A stretch of DNA of 64,000 nt from Paenibacillus sp. (GCF_035645195.1 NZ_DASQNA010000045.1:62001-126000), one strand, 5' to 3'; positions 25,086-35,071 are shown, counted from the first letter of the stretch. Made by a program: numbers and translations. The notes: generated by a model from the sequence alone, not told the origin.

Positions 25086-28000
25086 ATGAGAAGAAGGGCA
25101 AGACGAGCGATTCAGGCGTGGTTGGCGTTCGCCGTGCTGTTCGCCGCATTGCTGCCGTATGGCGCAGTGCAAGCGTCGATTACAGAGCTGCCGGACACGA
25201 CGTTCGGCACGGTCATCGATGTGCGGCGAACGGAGCTGGCCCCCGGGGCGACGTACACGTGGTACGATATGCACATTCCGCGAGGCTCGCAGAAGGCGCA
25301 TTTCGTAGAGTTCGATCCGAAAGCGGATCATCTGGAGCTTCGCGCGGGCACGAAAGGCGGCAAAGTGTACGGGATGCAGGGGGTCACCGAGATGGCCGCT
25401 CATCTGGACGCCCCCGGCAGCCGCGTGATCGCCGGGATCAACGGCGATTTCTACGATTTAACGGGCTTCGCGACCGGGGTGCCGAACGGTCTGTTCATGG
25501 ACGAAGGCCGCATCCTGAACAGCTCGATTTCGAGCTTCGCTTTCGGCTTGAAGGCGGACGGAACGTCCATCTACGGGACGCCGTCGTTGACGCGGACGGT
25601 GACGATCGACGGGCGAACGACGCCGCTCACGTCGATTAACCGCTACCGAGACACGAATCACTTCGTGCTGTACACGACGGACTACAGCACGTCGACGCGG
25701 ACGAGCGACCTTGGGGACGAGGTCGTGCTCGACATCGTGTCCGGCGAAGTAAAGAGCGGACAGACGATGACGCTGCGCGTCGCCGAGGTAAGGAAGGACG
25801 CCGGGAACTCGCCGCTGAACGAGGGGCAGGTCGTCCTGTCCGCCTCCGGTACGGCGAGAGATGCGATTGCGGGGCTGGAAGTCGGCGACGAATTGACGGC
25901 GAGCTTCCAGTTGAGCGGCGAGTGGGCGGACGTAGAGCTCGCGATCGGGGGGCAAGGACCGCTGGTGAAGGACGGGGTCGTGCAATCGGGCGTCGGTCCC
26001 GGAGGCGTGCATCCCCGAACGGCGATCGGCACGAAGGCGGACGGCTCGATCGTGCTGTTCGAGATCGACGGCCGCGCGCCGAAATTCAGCGAAGGCGTCG
26101 AAACGGAAGAGCTCGCGAAAATCCTGAAGGACATCGGCGTCGTGAACGCCATGAACCTTGACGGCGGCGGGTCGTCCACCTTCGCGGCGAAGTTGCCCGG
26201 CACGTCGGCCGTGAAGATGCTGAACCGCGGATCGGACGGCGGCGAACGGAAGACGGGCAACGGGCTGCTGCTCGTGAATACGGCGCCCGAGCTCGGCGTG
26301 CCGGCGAAGCTGGTCGTTCAGCCGAACGCGGAGCGCGTGCTGAAGGGATCGTCGTTCGCGTTCCAAGCGGCGGCGGTCGATGCGAACGGACATCCGGCGC
26401 CTTACGCCGGGGAGACGACGTGGAGCGCGGATCCGGCGATCGGCTCGTTCGCGGCCGGCGGCACGTTCGTCGCGAGCGGCGCCGGCGCCGGGACGATCCG
26501 CGCCGCGGCGAACGGAGGCGAGCTGCAGGGCGTCGGGGAGGTCGAGGTCGTCGAGACGTTGACCGCGCTCCGATTCCCGGACGCGGCGAGGACGTTCGCG
26601 CCCGGCCAAACGGCGCAGCTCGCCGTCACCGCGCTGCGGAACGGGCAAGTCGTCCGCGCGAGCAACGACAGCTTCGAGTGGCGCGTCGAAGGCGAGATCG
26701 GCGCGATCGACTCGAACGGCGTGTTCACGGCGTCGAACGGCAACGGTTTGTCCGGCAAAATTTACGTCCGGCACGGAGAGATCGAAACGTCGATGGACGT
26801 CGCCGTCGGCATTCCGCCGGCGATACTGGAAGATTTCGAGCTGGGCATCGGCAAATACGTCGCGGGCGGCGCCGCATACAACACCGTTCGCATCTCGGAG
26901 GTGACGGACCCGGATTACGTCCGTTTCGGCAGCCGCGCGGTGAAGCTGGAATACGACTTCACCGGCAAGACGGGGACGTCGGGCGCGTACTTGCAAGCTT
27001 CGTCCGTTGCGAACCGCATTGCCATTCCGGGATACCCTCTCAAGCTCAGCATGTGGGTATACGGCGACGGGAAGAAGCATTGGCTACGCGCACAGATGCG
27101 GGACGGCAACAACGCGGCCGTGCCGCTCGACTTCACGAATCAGACGGTCGGAGTCGATTGGATCGGCTGGAAGTACCTCGAAGTGAACGTACCGCAAGGG
27201 CGAGCGCTGCCGCTCAGCTTGGACATGCCGGTACGATATATGGAAACGAACAACGCAAAGAAAGACGCCGGGGCGATCTACATCGACAACATCCGCGCGC
27301 TGTACGGGCCGGTGACGGAGGACCGGGACCCGCCGATCATCAAAAACATGTATCCGGCAGAAAACGCGACGGTGACCGACGCGGCGCCGACGATTCGGGT
27401 GAACGCCGAAGACGCGGGATATGACCCGTCTACGTCTCCGGGAACGACGCTGATCGACCCGGAGAAGATCCGCGTATACGTCGACGACGCGCTCGTGCCG
27501 CACGGCTTGTATCCGCCGGAAGGTCTAATTACGTATAAACCGACCGTTCCGTTGACGGAAGGCCGCCATAAGGTGAAGGTCGCCGTCCGCGACCTCAGCG
27601 AAAACCAAACGATTCGCGAATGGTATTTCAACGTTAACCTGGGCTCGCCGCAGCTGCTGTATTCGACGCCGGACGTCGTCTACGCGGGCGGAACCTACAC
27701 GCTGGATTTGAGAGCGACGAAGACGCACCTGTTGCGCGGCGGCCATATCGAGTTCCGCTTCGATCCGGCGAAGGTGGACAATCTAGAGGTCGTACGCGGC
27801 GCCAAGCTGTCGGCTGAGCAGCTGACGTCCGTCGTCGATTCGGCATCGGGCGTCGTGCGCATCGAGCTTGCGAACGTTAACGGCGCAGGATTGACCGAAG
27901 CGGACGTCATCGCCAGCGTTCGCTATACGGTGAAGCCCGGGGCGGTCGGACCGATCGGGCTGGAGAGCGTGGACGAAGACGTCTCGGCGACGAACACGAT

Positions 28001-30284
28001 TACGTTCGTGTCCGGCTCGGTATGGCGGACGGACCGAGACGCCCCGACGCCGTTCGTCGACGTATCGCCGACCTCTACGGTGCGCGCAGAGCTGAAGCTG
28101 CGGTGGAACCATGCCGCGATCGGGCTCGGGTACCCCGCCGCTTTCGCCATCGAACGGAATGGGGAGCGCCTCGAGGGCGCGAAGCTTCTCGTCGACGGCG
28201 TCGAAGTACCGGGTGCGGTAAGCGACGCCTCCGGCACGCTCGTAACGACGGCGGCGACGCTCGAAGCGAAGACGTACACGGTCCAGGCGGCGCACGGAAC
28301 CGCGTACAGTCCGGTCATGACGCTGAAGGTCGCGCCGCCGGTCGGCACGGCGACGCCGAAAAATATAAGCGTCACGATGGGCGACGATCCCGCGACATCG
28401 CGGCGGCTGACATGGCACACGCATCCGGATACGACCGGCACGGTCGTCGAGTGGGTGAAAGCGGACGCGTTCGCCGGCTTCGAAGCGCCGAACGTCGCGC
28501 GCACGGAAGGGACGAGCGACATTTACAACACGAACAACGACGGCACGTACCGCGTGCACAAAGCGGCGTTGACGGGGCTCGAGCCGGATACGGTTTATAT
28601 GTACCGCGTCGGTGACGGCTTAGGAAATACGAGCGAGGCCGGGACGTTCCGGACGTCGGCTGCCGCTGGCGATTCGCTGAAATTCCTGTTTTTCGGCGAT
28701 TCCCAAGCGGCGACCCTCGACGGGTTCCAGCGGTGGGGCGACGTCTTGAGCGCGGCGACGGCCGCGGAGCCGGACGCGGAACTGTTAATCCATGCAGGCG
28801 ATATGGTCGACCACGGCCACGAGCAGGAACAGTGGAACATGTGGTTCGCCGTCGCGCAGCAGCAGCTTATGAACCATACGCTCGTACCGCTCGTCGGCAA
28901 CCACGAAGTGACGGGGACGAACGGAACGGGAGACTACCTCGCTCATTTCAACAACCCGCTGAACGGGGCGCCGAGCGCGAAAGGGACGAACTTCTCGTTC
29001 GATATCGAAAACACGCACTTCGTCGTGATGAACACGGAACTGTCGCTCGAGTCGTTCGAGGAACAGGCGGCTTGGTTGGACCAAGACTTGCAGGCGTCCG
29101 ATCAACCGTGGACCGTCGTCTTGTTCCACCAAGGTCCGTACGGCAGCATGTACGCCAACACAAGGGTACAGCAGCTGTGGGTGCCGCTGTTCGACAAGCA
29201 CGGCGTCGATCTGGTGATGAACGGGCACGACCACATTTATTTGCGAACATACCCGATGAAAGGCGGGGCACCCGTCGCCGAGGGCGAAGGGACGCGGTAC
29301 GTCATCGGCGGTTCGAGCGGTCCGAAGTTCTACGCGTGGACGCCGAAGCCTTGGCAGGAGAAGGTATACGCCGAGGAAAAGCAAATTTATACGGTCGTGG
29401 AGATCGATGGCGGTAAGCTGACCGTTGTCGCTCGGCTTCCGAACGGCGAGGAAGTAGATCGGTTCGATATGGTCAAAATGCCTCCGCCGAAAAGCGTAAC
29501 GATTCACGCGCCGGCAGCGGAGCTTGCGGTCGGCGAGCAAATGCAGCTGCAGGCGTCGGTGCTGCCCGAAGGGGCGGCCCAAGAGGTGCTGTGGGACATC
29601 GTCGCGCAGTCGCCGGAAGGCGCCGCAACCATCGATGCGCAGGGACTTGTCACCGCGTGGAAGCCGGGCGCCGTCACCGTTCGCGCGACGTCGGCAGCGA
29701 ACCCGTCCGTTTACGCGGAAACAACGCTGACGGTGCCCGATGCCATTGCCTCGATCGCGTTCGCGGGCGCCGGGGAGCTGAAGGTCGGTCAGCAGGACGC
29801 GACCGTGACCGAGGCGGTCTACCTCTCGGGCGCGAGGTTCGTCGTCGCGGAGGGCGTGACGTACGCCAGCTCGAACCCGGACGCCGCGGACATCGACAGC
29901 AGCGGCGTCGTTACGGCGAAAGCCGTCGGCACGACGGTGCTGACTGCCGTCTACGGCGAGATGTCCGCATCTTACACGCTGACCGTGCTGCGGGAGGACC
30001 CGGCACGCATTAAGATCGTGGCGCCTGCCGCCTTGCAGACGGGCTATGAACAGCGGCTCGTCGTGAAGGCCCACTATGCGGACGGGACGGAAGCGATGCT
30101 GAACGAGGAGCTTAGCTTCGCAAGCAGCGATCCGTCCGTCGCCGCGGTATCCGCCGACGGCGTCGTTACGGCGCTGCGCGAGGGGGAAGTCGTCATTACG
30201 GCCGCGTACCGCACGTTCGTCGACGAGTTGAGGCTGAAGGTGCACGAGACACCGAGCGCCGGGAAGAAACCGGATAAACAGTAA
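25086..30284 (+). CDS. Secreted multidomain protein: phosphodiester glycosidase plus metallophosphoesterase with Ig-like repeats
   Basis: This 1732-residue protein starts at ATG 25086, behind GGGAGGG; ATG 25041 lacks a site. A signal peptide spans about 1-32. Residues about 55-400 form an NAGPA/DUF2233-type phosphodiester glycosidase domain (NLDGGGSS near 356). Ig-like domains (405-570), a ligand-binding jelly-roll-like module (578-742), another Ig-like domain and a cohesin-like region (about 853-978) follow. A purple-acid-phosphatase-type Fn3 domain (1088-1194) leads to a calcineurin-like phosphoesterase (1196-1465) with GDSQ, GDMVDHG, GNHE and GHDH. Three Big_2-type domains end the protein. 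No LPXTG or SLH anchor is seen. It likely attacks phosphodiester-linked glycans or phosphate esters outside the cell. Confidence 0.8.
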   Translation: MRRRARRAIQAWLAFAVLFAALLPYGAVQASITELPDTTFGTVIDVRRTELAPGATYTWYDMHIPRGSQKAHFVEFDPKADHLELRAGTKGGKVYGMQGVTEMAAHLDAPGSRVIAGINGDFYDLTGFATGVPNGLFMDEGRILNSSISSFAFGLKADGTSIYGTPSLTRTVTIDGRTTPLTSINRYRDTNHFVLYTTDYSTSTRTSDLGDEVVLDIVSGEVKSGQTMTLRVAEVRKDAGNSPLNEGQVVLSASGTARDAIAGLEVGDELTASFQLSGEWADVELAIGGQGPLVKDGVVQSGVGPGGVHPRTAIGTKADGSIVLFEIDGRAPKFSEGVETEELAKILKDIGVVNAMNLDGGGSSTFAAKLPGTSAVKMLNRGSDGGERKTGNGLLLVNTAPELGVPAKLVVQPNAERVLKGSSFAFQAAAVDANGHPAPYAGETTWSADPAIGSFAAGGTFVASGAGAGTIRAAANGGELQGVGEVEVVETLTALRFPDAARTFAPGQTAQLAVTALRNGQVVRASNDSFEWRVEGEIGAIDSNGVFTASNGNGLSGKIYVRHGEIETSMDVAVGIPPAILEDFELGIGKYVAGGAAYNTVRISEVTDPDYVRFGSRAVKLEYDFTGKTGTSGAYLQASSVANRIAIPGYPLKLSMWVYGDGKKHWLRAQMRDGNNAAVPLDFTNQTVGVDWIGWKYLEVNVPQGRALPLSLDMPVRYMETNNAKKDAGAIYIDNIRALYGPVTEDRDPPIIKNMYPAENATVTDAAPTIRVNAEDAGYDPSTSPGTTLIDPEKIRVYVDDALVPHGLYPPEGLITYKPTVPLTEGRHKVKVAVRDLSENQTIREWYFNVNLGSPQLLYSTPDVVYAGGTYTLDLRATKTHLLRGGHIEFRFDPAKVDNLEVVRGAKLSAEQLTSVVDSASGVVRIELANVNGAGLTEADVIASVRYTVKPGAVGPIGLESVDEDVSATNTITFVSGSVWRTDRDAPTPFVDVSPTSTVRAELKLRWNHAAIGLGYPAAFAIERNGERLEGAKLLVDGVEVPGAVSDASGTLVTTAATLEAKTYTVQAAHGTAYSPVMTLKVAPPVGTATPKNISVTMGDDPATSRRLTWHTHPDTTGTVVEWVKADAFAGFEAPNVARTEGTSDIYNTNNDGTYRVHKAALTGLEPDTVYMYRVGDGLGNTSEAGTFRTSAAAGDSLKFLFFGDSQAATLDGFQRWGDVLSAATAAEPDAELLIHAGDMVDHGHEQEQWNMWFAVAQQQLMNHTLVPLVGNHEVTGTNGTGDYLAHFNNPLNGAPSAKGTNFSFDIENTHFVVMNTELSLESFEEQAAWLDQDLQASDQPWTVVLFHQGPYGSMYANTRVQQLWVPLFDKHGVDLVMNGHDHIYLRTYPMKGGAPVAEGEGTRYVIGGSSGPKFYAWTPKPWQEKVYAEEKQIYTVVEIDGGKLTVVARLPNGEEVDRFDMVKMPPPKSVTIHAPAAELAVGEQMQLQASVLPEGAAQEVLWDIVAQSPEGAATIDAQGLVTAWKPGAVTVRATSAANPSVYAETTLTVPDAIASIAFAGAGELKVGQQDATVTEAVYLSGARFVVAEGVTYASSNPDAADIDSSGVVTAKAVGTTVLTAVYGEMSASYTLTVLREDPARIKIVAPAALQTGYEQRLVVKAHYADGTEAMLNEELSFASSDPSVAAVSADGVVTALREGEVVITAAYRTFVDELRLKVHETPSAGKKPDKQ

Positions 30285-30299
30285 ACGACCGATTTGCAG

Positions 30300-30332
30300 A
30301 AGGATCGCCGCGAAAAAGCAGCGGTCCTTCTT
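30300..30332 (+). terminator. Probable weak terminator
   Basis: AAGGATCGCCGC and GCAGCGGTCCTT form a 12-base stem with two imperfect pairs around GAAAAA, followed by CTTCTT. It lies between two convergent genes. Confidence 0.5.
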
Positions 30333-30347
30333 GCGTTGCGATCATCT

Positions 30348-31235
30348 TTAGATTAACAAAATATCGTTAAAGCCGGCGCGAGGCAGATAACCGACTTGCC
30401 CGGTCGCCGACACCTGAACTTGGTCGTAGATTTGAAGACCGCCTCGCGGTCCTTCTTCGTTCGTCGCGCTCGGAATATTCCATCGCAGCGATATCACGTG
30501 GGCGCCTTCCGGGAGCGGCACGGCGGAAGACTGTAGATTCGGTTCGGCGTATAAGGTTTGATCCGCGATCGAGACGTGCAGCCGCTTGGAGAACCGCTGC
30601 ACCGCCGACAGCCTTCGCAGGCCGAGACGGGCGAGCCTTGCGACGTCGGCGTCGGGGTCGTTCGCCGCCGCCTCCAAAGCCGCGCGCGCCGCGAACCCGG
30701 CGCCGATGCGCCCAAGGCTCATGACGGCGTAATAGCGCACCGTCCGGCAGGAATTCCTCAGCAGGCGGACGAGGTACGGAACCGCCGTTTCCCCGAGCGT
30801 TTCCCATTGGAACGAGCCGATATAATAGATGCCGTGCTCTTGCAAAGACGACAGCTGGCATGCGGACTCCTCGGCGGTCGTCTCCCACGAGCGAAGCAGC
30901 TCCGCGGGGTTCGGCTGCGGAAATCCTACGATGATTTCGTTGCCGACATAAATAAGATTGGGGTCGGCGATCCGGTTTGCCGCCGCCAGACTGGACACCG
31001 TCTGCCCGAACTTGGGAGCTAAACAGGACAGCGTGTCTCCGTACTGAATGACGTAAGAGGGAAACCCGCCCGCTCTCGGGTATTCGATGCCCGGGTCCGG
31101 AATCAATAAAGGTTGGCCGACGAAGATGAGGTTGGGGTTGCAGATGATATTAGCCTCTAAAATCGTCGACACCGTTGTGCCGAAGCGGGCCGCGATGCCC
31201 GACAAATGATCGCCGCGCCTTACAACGTACAGCAT
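30348..31235 (-). CDS. Double-LysM protein with HEAT-like repeats and SH3-like C-terminus
   Basis: The 295-residue protein has two LysM domains at about 1-45 (VVRRGDHLSGIAARFGTT) and 58-105 (VIQYGDTLSCLAPKFGQT). A HEAT-like helical stretch follows at about 140-205 (AVPYLVRLLRN, RYYAVMSLGRIG), then an SH3-like C-terminal region (VQVSATGQVGYLP). There is no signal peptide, as in several spore-associated LysM proteins. I chose ATG 31235, seven bases after GAGAGGAG; ATG 31241 lies too close to that site. A cell-wall or spore-coat role is likely but unproven. Confidence 0.75.
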   Translation of the reverse strand: MLYVVRRGDHLSGIAARFGTTVSTILEANIICNPNLIFVGQPLLIPDPGIEYPRAGGFPSYVIQYGDTLSCLAPKFGQTVSSLAAANRIADPNLIYVGNEIIVGFPQPNPAELLRSWETTAEESACQLSSLQEHGIYYIGSFQWETLGETAVPYLVRLLRNSCRTVRYYAVMSLGRIGAGFAARAALEAAANDPDADVARLARLGLRRLSAVQRFSKRLHVSIADQTLYAEPNLQSSAVPLPEGAHVISLRWNIPSATNEEGPRGGLQIYDQVQVSATGQVGYLPRAGFNDILLI

Positions 31236-31331
31236 TCGCATTCTCCTCTCTTGCCTATATCGTATTCAGCCCAGCAGGAGAAGTTCGAGGCGGGAGGTTA
31301 CGAAAATTTACAATGGTCGACCCATAATTTA

Positions 31332-31346
31332 CTATATTAAATATAG
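31332..31346. promoter_or_regulatory. AT-rich palindrome upstream of the SDR gene
   Basis: CTATATT and AATATAG are perfect seven-base arms around one A, 63 bp before the SDR start. It could be an operator; no matched -35/-10 pair with good spacing was found here. Confidence 0.3.
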
Positions 31347-31409
31347 CGTCGAGCCATAGAGTGCGCGGCTGCGATTACTAGAACCATTAACTTCTAAGAG
31401 GTGACCAGC

Positions 31410-32246
31410 TTGGCAAAGCAGACAGCGCTCATAACGGGAGCAAGCAGCGGGTTCGGGCTGCTCGCGGCGATCGAGCTGGCGAAAGCCGGCGTCGCGGTCG
31501 TTGCGGGCGTCAAAGAGCGGGACGAGATCGACCTTGTGATCGGCGAAGCCGGGAAGCATAACGTCTCGGAACGGATCGACGTCGTAAAACTGGATGTGAC
31601 GATTCCCGAAGAGGTCGAGAGCGTCAAAGAATACGTCCTATCTACATACTCGTCGCTGGATTTTCTAATCAACAATGCGGGAATTTCCATCGGGGGGGCG
31701 GCGGAGGACGTATCGATGGAAGCGTACAGGCTGCAATTCGAGACGAACGTCTTCGGCGCGATCGCCGTGACGAAAGCATTCGTTCCGACGATGCGGAACA
31801 ATCGGAAAGGGAAAATCATCAATATGGGCAGCTTCAGCGGCTCCTTCGCGTTCCCGGGCTTGACGCCGTATGCCGCTTCCAAATACGCCTTGCGGGGGTT
31901 CAGCGAATCGCTGCGGTTAGAGCTGCTTCCTTTCCAAGTATACGTAAGCTTGATCGAGCCCGGCTCGTACAAAACGGGAATATGGGATAAGGGCCTCAAG
32001 GAAATGAACCTGGACGTTCACGACGATTACAAGAAAATGATGCTGATGGCGCAGCAAGGCTCGACGTTGGCGAAAACAAGCGGCGGGGATCCGATCGAAG
32101 TAGCGAGCTTGATCAAGCGGATCTGCTTCGAACCAAAGCCGAAGTTTTATTACCCGATCGGGCGGGGCATCAAGACGATGCTGTTTTTAAAACAAGTGCT
32201 GCCCTGGTCTTTCCTCGAGGCGGTCATTACCAAGAAATCCTCATAA
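31410..32246 (+). CDS. Short-chain dehydrogenase/reductase (classical SDR)
   Basis: The 278-residue enzyme has the cofactor motif TGASSGFG (residues 9-16), NNAG, the catalytic serine in MGSFSGS and YAASK with the Tyr and Lys. I chose TTG 31410, six bases after AAGAGGTGA; GTG 31401 lies inside that site. It stands alone and is closed by a strong terminator. The substrate is unknown. Confidence 0.9.
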   Translation: MAKQTALITGASSGFGLLAAIELAKAGVAVVAGVKERDEIDLVIGEAGKHNVSERIDVVKLDVTIPEEVESVKEYVLSTYSSLDFLINNAGISIGGAAEDVSMEAYRLQFETNVFGAIAVTKAFVPTMRNNRKGKIINMGSFSGSFAFPGLTPYAASKYALRGFSESLRLELLPFQVYVSLIEPGSYKTGIWDKGLKEMNLDVHDDYKKMMLMAQQGSTLAKTSGGDPIEVASLIKRICFEPKPKFYYPIGRGIKTMLFLKQVLPWSFLEAVITKKSS

Positions 32247-32255
32247 CGCTATATG

Positions 32256-32286
32256 TCCCGCTCGCATCCGGCGAGCGGGATTTTTT
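32256..32286 (+). terminator. Strong rho-independent terminator
   Basis: TCCCGCTCGC pairs perfectly with GCGAGCGGGA around ATCCG and six T follow. It ends the SDR gene. Confidence 0.92.
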
Positions 32287-32356
32287 GCGCCTATTTCGCC
32301 GCGCACCTATCTGGGCTCCTGTGCATAGGATGCAAGCAGCAAAGGTGGTGAATCGC

Positions 32357-33178
32357 TTGAAGGCTGACAACGGCGCACACCGTTCCTCCCCGATGGATGT
32401 CGCCATGCTGGAGTGGAGAAAGGAGGAGCGCAAGCGGATAAGTCAACGATGGCTTACGATCGCGTCGCCGATTTTTATTTTAGCGCTTTGGGAAATGCTT
32501 TCGCGCACTTCCTTGATCGATCCGCGCTTCTTCCCGCCGCCTACAAGCATCGTGCGGACGTTCTGGGAGCTTGCGGTCAGCGGCTCGCTCTTCACCCATA
32601 TCGGCGTCAGTTTGACCCGGATCGCGCTCGGGTTTTTGGCGGGCACGATTCCCGGGGTCGTCCTGGGCCTGCTCATGGGCATGTATCGGCCTTTCCGGTC
32701 GTTCTGCTCTCCGCTGCTCATGGCGCTCATGCCGATCCCGACCTTGGCCTTGATGCCGCTCATCCTGATCGTCTTCGGCATCGGCGAGACGTCCAAGGTG
32801 ATGACGATCGCCGGCAGCGTCTTCTTCCCGGTCGTGATCAATACGGCCGCCGGGGTCGCGAACATCGACCGGTCGTACATCGACGTCGCCCGAAATTACG
32901 GCGCGGGCCCGAGCCAATTTTTCCTTCGAATCGCACTGCCGGGGGCGCTTCCGCTCATGTTGGAAGGCGTGCAGATGGGGCAGGCGATCGCGCTGCTGAC
33001 GATCGTCGCCGCCGAAATGATCGGCGCGAATCAAGGCATCGGCTACTTGATTTGGAGTTCCTACAAAGTGTTTAACTTTCATCCGATGTACGTCGGCCTC
33101 ATCCTGATCTCTTTCTTCGGGTACACGTTCTCCATTTTACTGCGCTGGCTGCAATCGAAGCTGGTGCCGTGGCAGTAG
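32357..33178 (+). CDS. ABC transporter permease, nitrate/sulfonate/taurine (or pyrimidine) type
   Basis: The 273-residue protein has about six membrane helices and the family loop DVARNYGAGPSQFFLRIALP (EAA-like). N-terminal ALWEMLSRTSLIDPRFFPPP is typical of SsuC/TauC/ThiX-type permeases. I chose TTG 32357 eight bases after AAAGGTGG; GTG and ATG codons upstream overlap or precede that site. It opens a complete permease-ATPase-binding-protein operon. Confidence 0.88.
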   Translation: MKADNGAHRSSPMDVAMLEWRKEERKRISQRWLTIASPIFILALWEMLSRTSLIDPRFFPPPTSIVRTFWELAVSGSLFTHIGVSLTRIALGFLAGTIPGVVLGLLMGMYRPFRSFCSPLLMALMPIPTLALMPLILIVFGIGETSKVMTIAGSVFFPVVINTAAGVANIDRSYIDVARNYGAGPSQFFLRIALPGALPLMLEGVQMGQAIALLTIVAAEMIGANQGIGYLIWSSYKVFNFHPMYVGLILISFFGYTFSILLRWLQSKLVPWQ

Positions 33179-33194
33179 TGAGGAGGGGAAAAAG

Positions 33195-33971
33195 GTGTCG
33201 GAGCAGCCCAAAATTACCGTACGCGAATTGACGAAAGTGTTTTACAAAAAGGACCGGCACGTCACCGCGCTGGATCGCGTCTCCCTAGAGGTGGCGGAAG
33301 GGGAGTTCGTCTGCTTGGTCGGCCCGAGCGGCTGCGGCAAAACGACGCTGCTCCGCATCCTCGCGAACCTGGAAACGCCGAGCTCCGGCCAGGTGACGAT
33401 TCGGCGGACCGACGAAAGCAAGCCGCTGCAGTCGATGATTTTTCAGGAAAACGGCATCTTGCCATGGATGACGGTGCGGGAGAACGTTGCCTTCGGTCTT
33501 GAAATGAGGAGGCTGCCGAAGCACCTCATTCGGGAGCGGGTCTCGTATTACTTGGATAAAGTGGGGCTGAGCCAATTCGCCAAGCTGTATCCCAAAGAGC
33601 TGTCGGGCGGGATGAAACAGCGGGTGAGCATCGCGCGGGCGTTCGCCAACGATCCGGAGCTGCTGCTGATGGATGAACCGTTCGCGGCGCTCGACGAGCA
33701 AAACAAATTCATTCTGCAGCAGGAGCTTCTGAACATCTGGGAGGAAGACCGCAAGACGGTCTTATTCATTACACATAGCATTGACGAGGCGCTGATGCTG
33801 AGCGATCGCATTTTACTGCTGTCGGCGCACCCGGGCACCATCGCGGGCGAAGTGCGCGTCGACCTCCCCCGGCCGCGGACGATGGAGCAAATTCGGGCGA
33901 ATGCGCAAACGTCGGAAGCGTTCATACACATATGGAACCATTTGCAGCGGGAAGTCCAAAGTTCGAGATGA
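33195..33971 (+). CDS. ABC transporter ATP-binding protein, nitrate/sulfonate/taurine type
   Basis: The 258-residue ATPase shows Walker A GPSGCGKTT, signature LSGGMKQR, Walker B LLLMDEPFAALDE and the H-loop ITHSIDEA. The start is GTG 33195 after GAGGAGGGG. It is the only transporter ATPase in the window and belongs to this operon, not to the sugar importers. Confidence 0.95.
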   Translation: MSEQPKITVRELTKVFYKKDRHVTALDRVSLEVAEGEFVCLVGPSGCGKTTLLRILANLETPSSGQVTIRRTDESKPLQSMIFQENGILPWMTVRENVAFGLEMRRLPKHLIRERVSYYLDKVGLSQFAKLYPKELSGGMKQRVSIARAFANDPELLLMDEPFAALDEQNKFILQQELLNIWEEDRKTVLFITHSIDEALMLSDRILLLSAHPGTIAGEVRVDLPRPRTMEQIRANAQTSEAFIHIWNHLQREVQSSR

Positions 33972-33991
33972 ACGGAAAGGAAGAACGTCCA

Positions 33992-35071
33992 ATGAAAAAA
34001 TGGGGTATTGCGTTCGTATCCGCAGCGTTGATCGGAGTCGCCCTCCTGGCGGGGTGCGGTTCGACGGATCGGCCGGCGGCGCCGGTCGGCGAAGGGGCTC
34101 CGGCCGGAGGCGATTTGGCGCCGCTTCGGGAGAAGACGAAGGTGCTCATCGCGGAGGACGGGGCCGCATCCGGGGCAGGCTTTTACATCGCGGAGAGCAA
34201 AGGGTATTTCGCCGAGTACAATATCGAAGTCGAATTTGCTACGTTCGCCAACAGCGACGAAATGCTTCCGGCGCTCGCGACGGGGGAGATCGACGTAGCC
34301 GGCGGCGTCTCTACCGCCTCGTTCTTCAATTCGATCGCGCAAGGCATCGACGTTCGCATGATCGCCGACAAAGGGCATAACCGCAAAGGGGCTTCCTATT
34401 TCACGTTCGTAATCGACAAAGAGCAGGAAGGTCTTATTACGGATTACAAAGATCTTAAGGGCAAGCGGGTCGCCGTTTCCTCGGAGAACGGAGTGGACGA
34501 TTACATTTTCCAGCAAATGCTCGATCATGCCGGGCTGACCCGGGAAGACGTCGAGTTCGTGCTCATTCCGGATTTCGCCAACATGCTGGCCGGCATGCAG
34601 ACCGATTCGTTGGACGCGGCGCTGCAGATCGAACCGCTCATCACGCGGGGCGAAGCCGAGGGGATCCACGTCAAGTTCCTGGACGCTACGGATTTCGCGC
34701 CGGAGGCGCAAATCGCGATGGTGCTCGCTTCTCCCGAGTTCGTGACCGAAAAACGCGACGTCGCGGTTCGGTTCATGGCGGCATACTTGAAGGGGCTGCG
34801 CGATTACAACGATGCGTTCGTGAAGGGCCGGGGAGACAAGGCCGAAGTCATCCGGATCATGACGGAATATACCGCCTTGAAAAATCCCGAGCTGTGGGAG
34901 CAGGTGAACGTGACGGGGCTCGATCCGAACGGGAACATGTTCGTCGACGACATCAAAGCGCAGTACGAATGGTATAAAGCGAGAGGCGCGCTGATTCGGG
35001 ACATCGACATCGAGGCGGCCATCGATACGAGCCTCGCGAAGGAAGCGGTCGAGATTCTCGGCGAGTACTAA
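33992..35071 (+). CDS. ABC substrate-binding lipoprotein (SsuA/NMT1-THI5-like)
   Basis: The 359-residue lipoprotein has the lipobox LLAGC (Cys22). The mature part shows the family pattern: GAGFYIAESKGYFAEYNIEVE, then ALATGEIDVAGG and GKRVAVSSENGVDD. Homologues bind sulfonates, nitrate or thiamine precursors. ATG 33992 follows AAAGGAAG by eight bases. Its stop codon overlaps the stop of the convergent AraC gene. Confidence 0.9.
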   Translation: MKKWGIAFVSAALIGVALLAGCGSTDRPAAPVGEGAPAGGDLAPLREKTKVLIAEDGAASGAGFYIAESKGYFAEYNIEVEFATFANSDEMLPALATGEIDVAGGVSTASFFNSIAQGIDVRMIADKGHNRKGASYFTFVIDKEQEGLITDYKDLKGKRVAVSSENGVDDYIFQQMLDHAGLTREDVEFVLIPDFANMLAGMQTDSLDAALQIEPLITRGEAEGIHVKFLDATDFAPEAQIAMVLASPEFVTEKRDVAVRFMAAYLKGLRDYNDAFVKGRGDKAEVIRIMTEYTALKNPELWEQVNVTGLDPNGNMFVDDIKAQYEWYKARGALIRDIDIEAAIDTSLAKEAVEILGEY

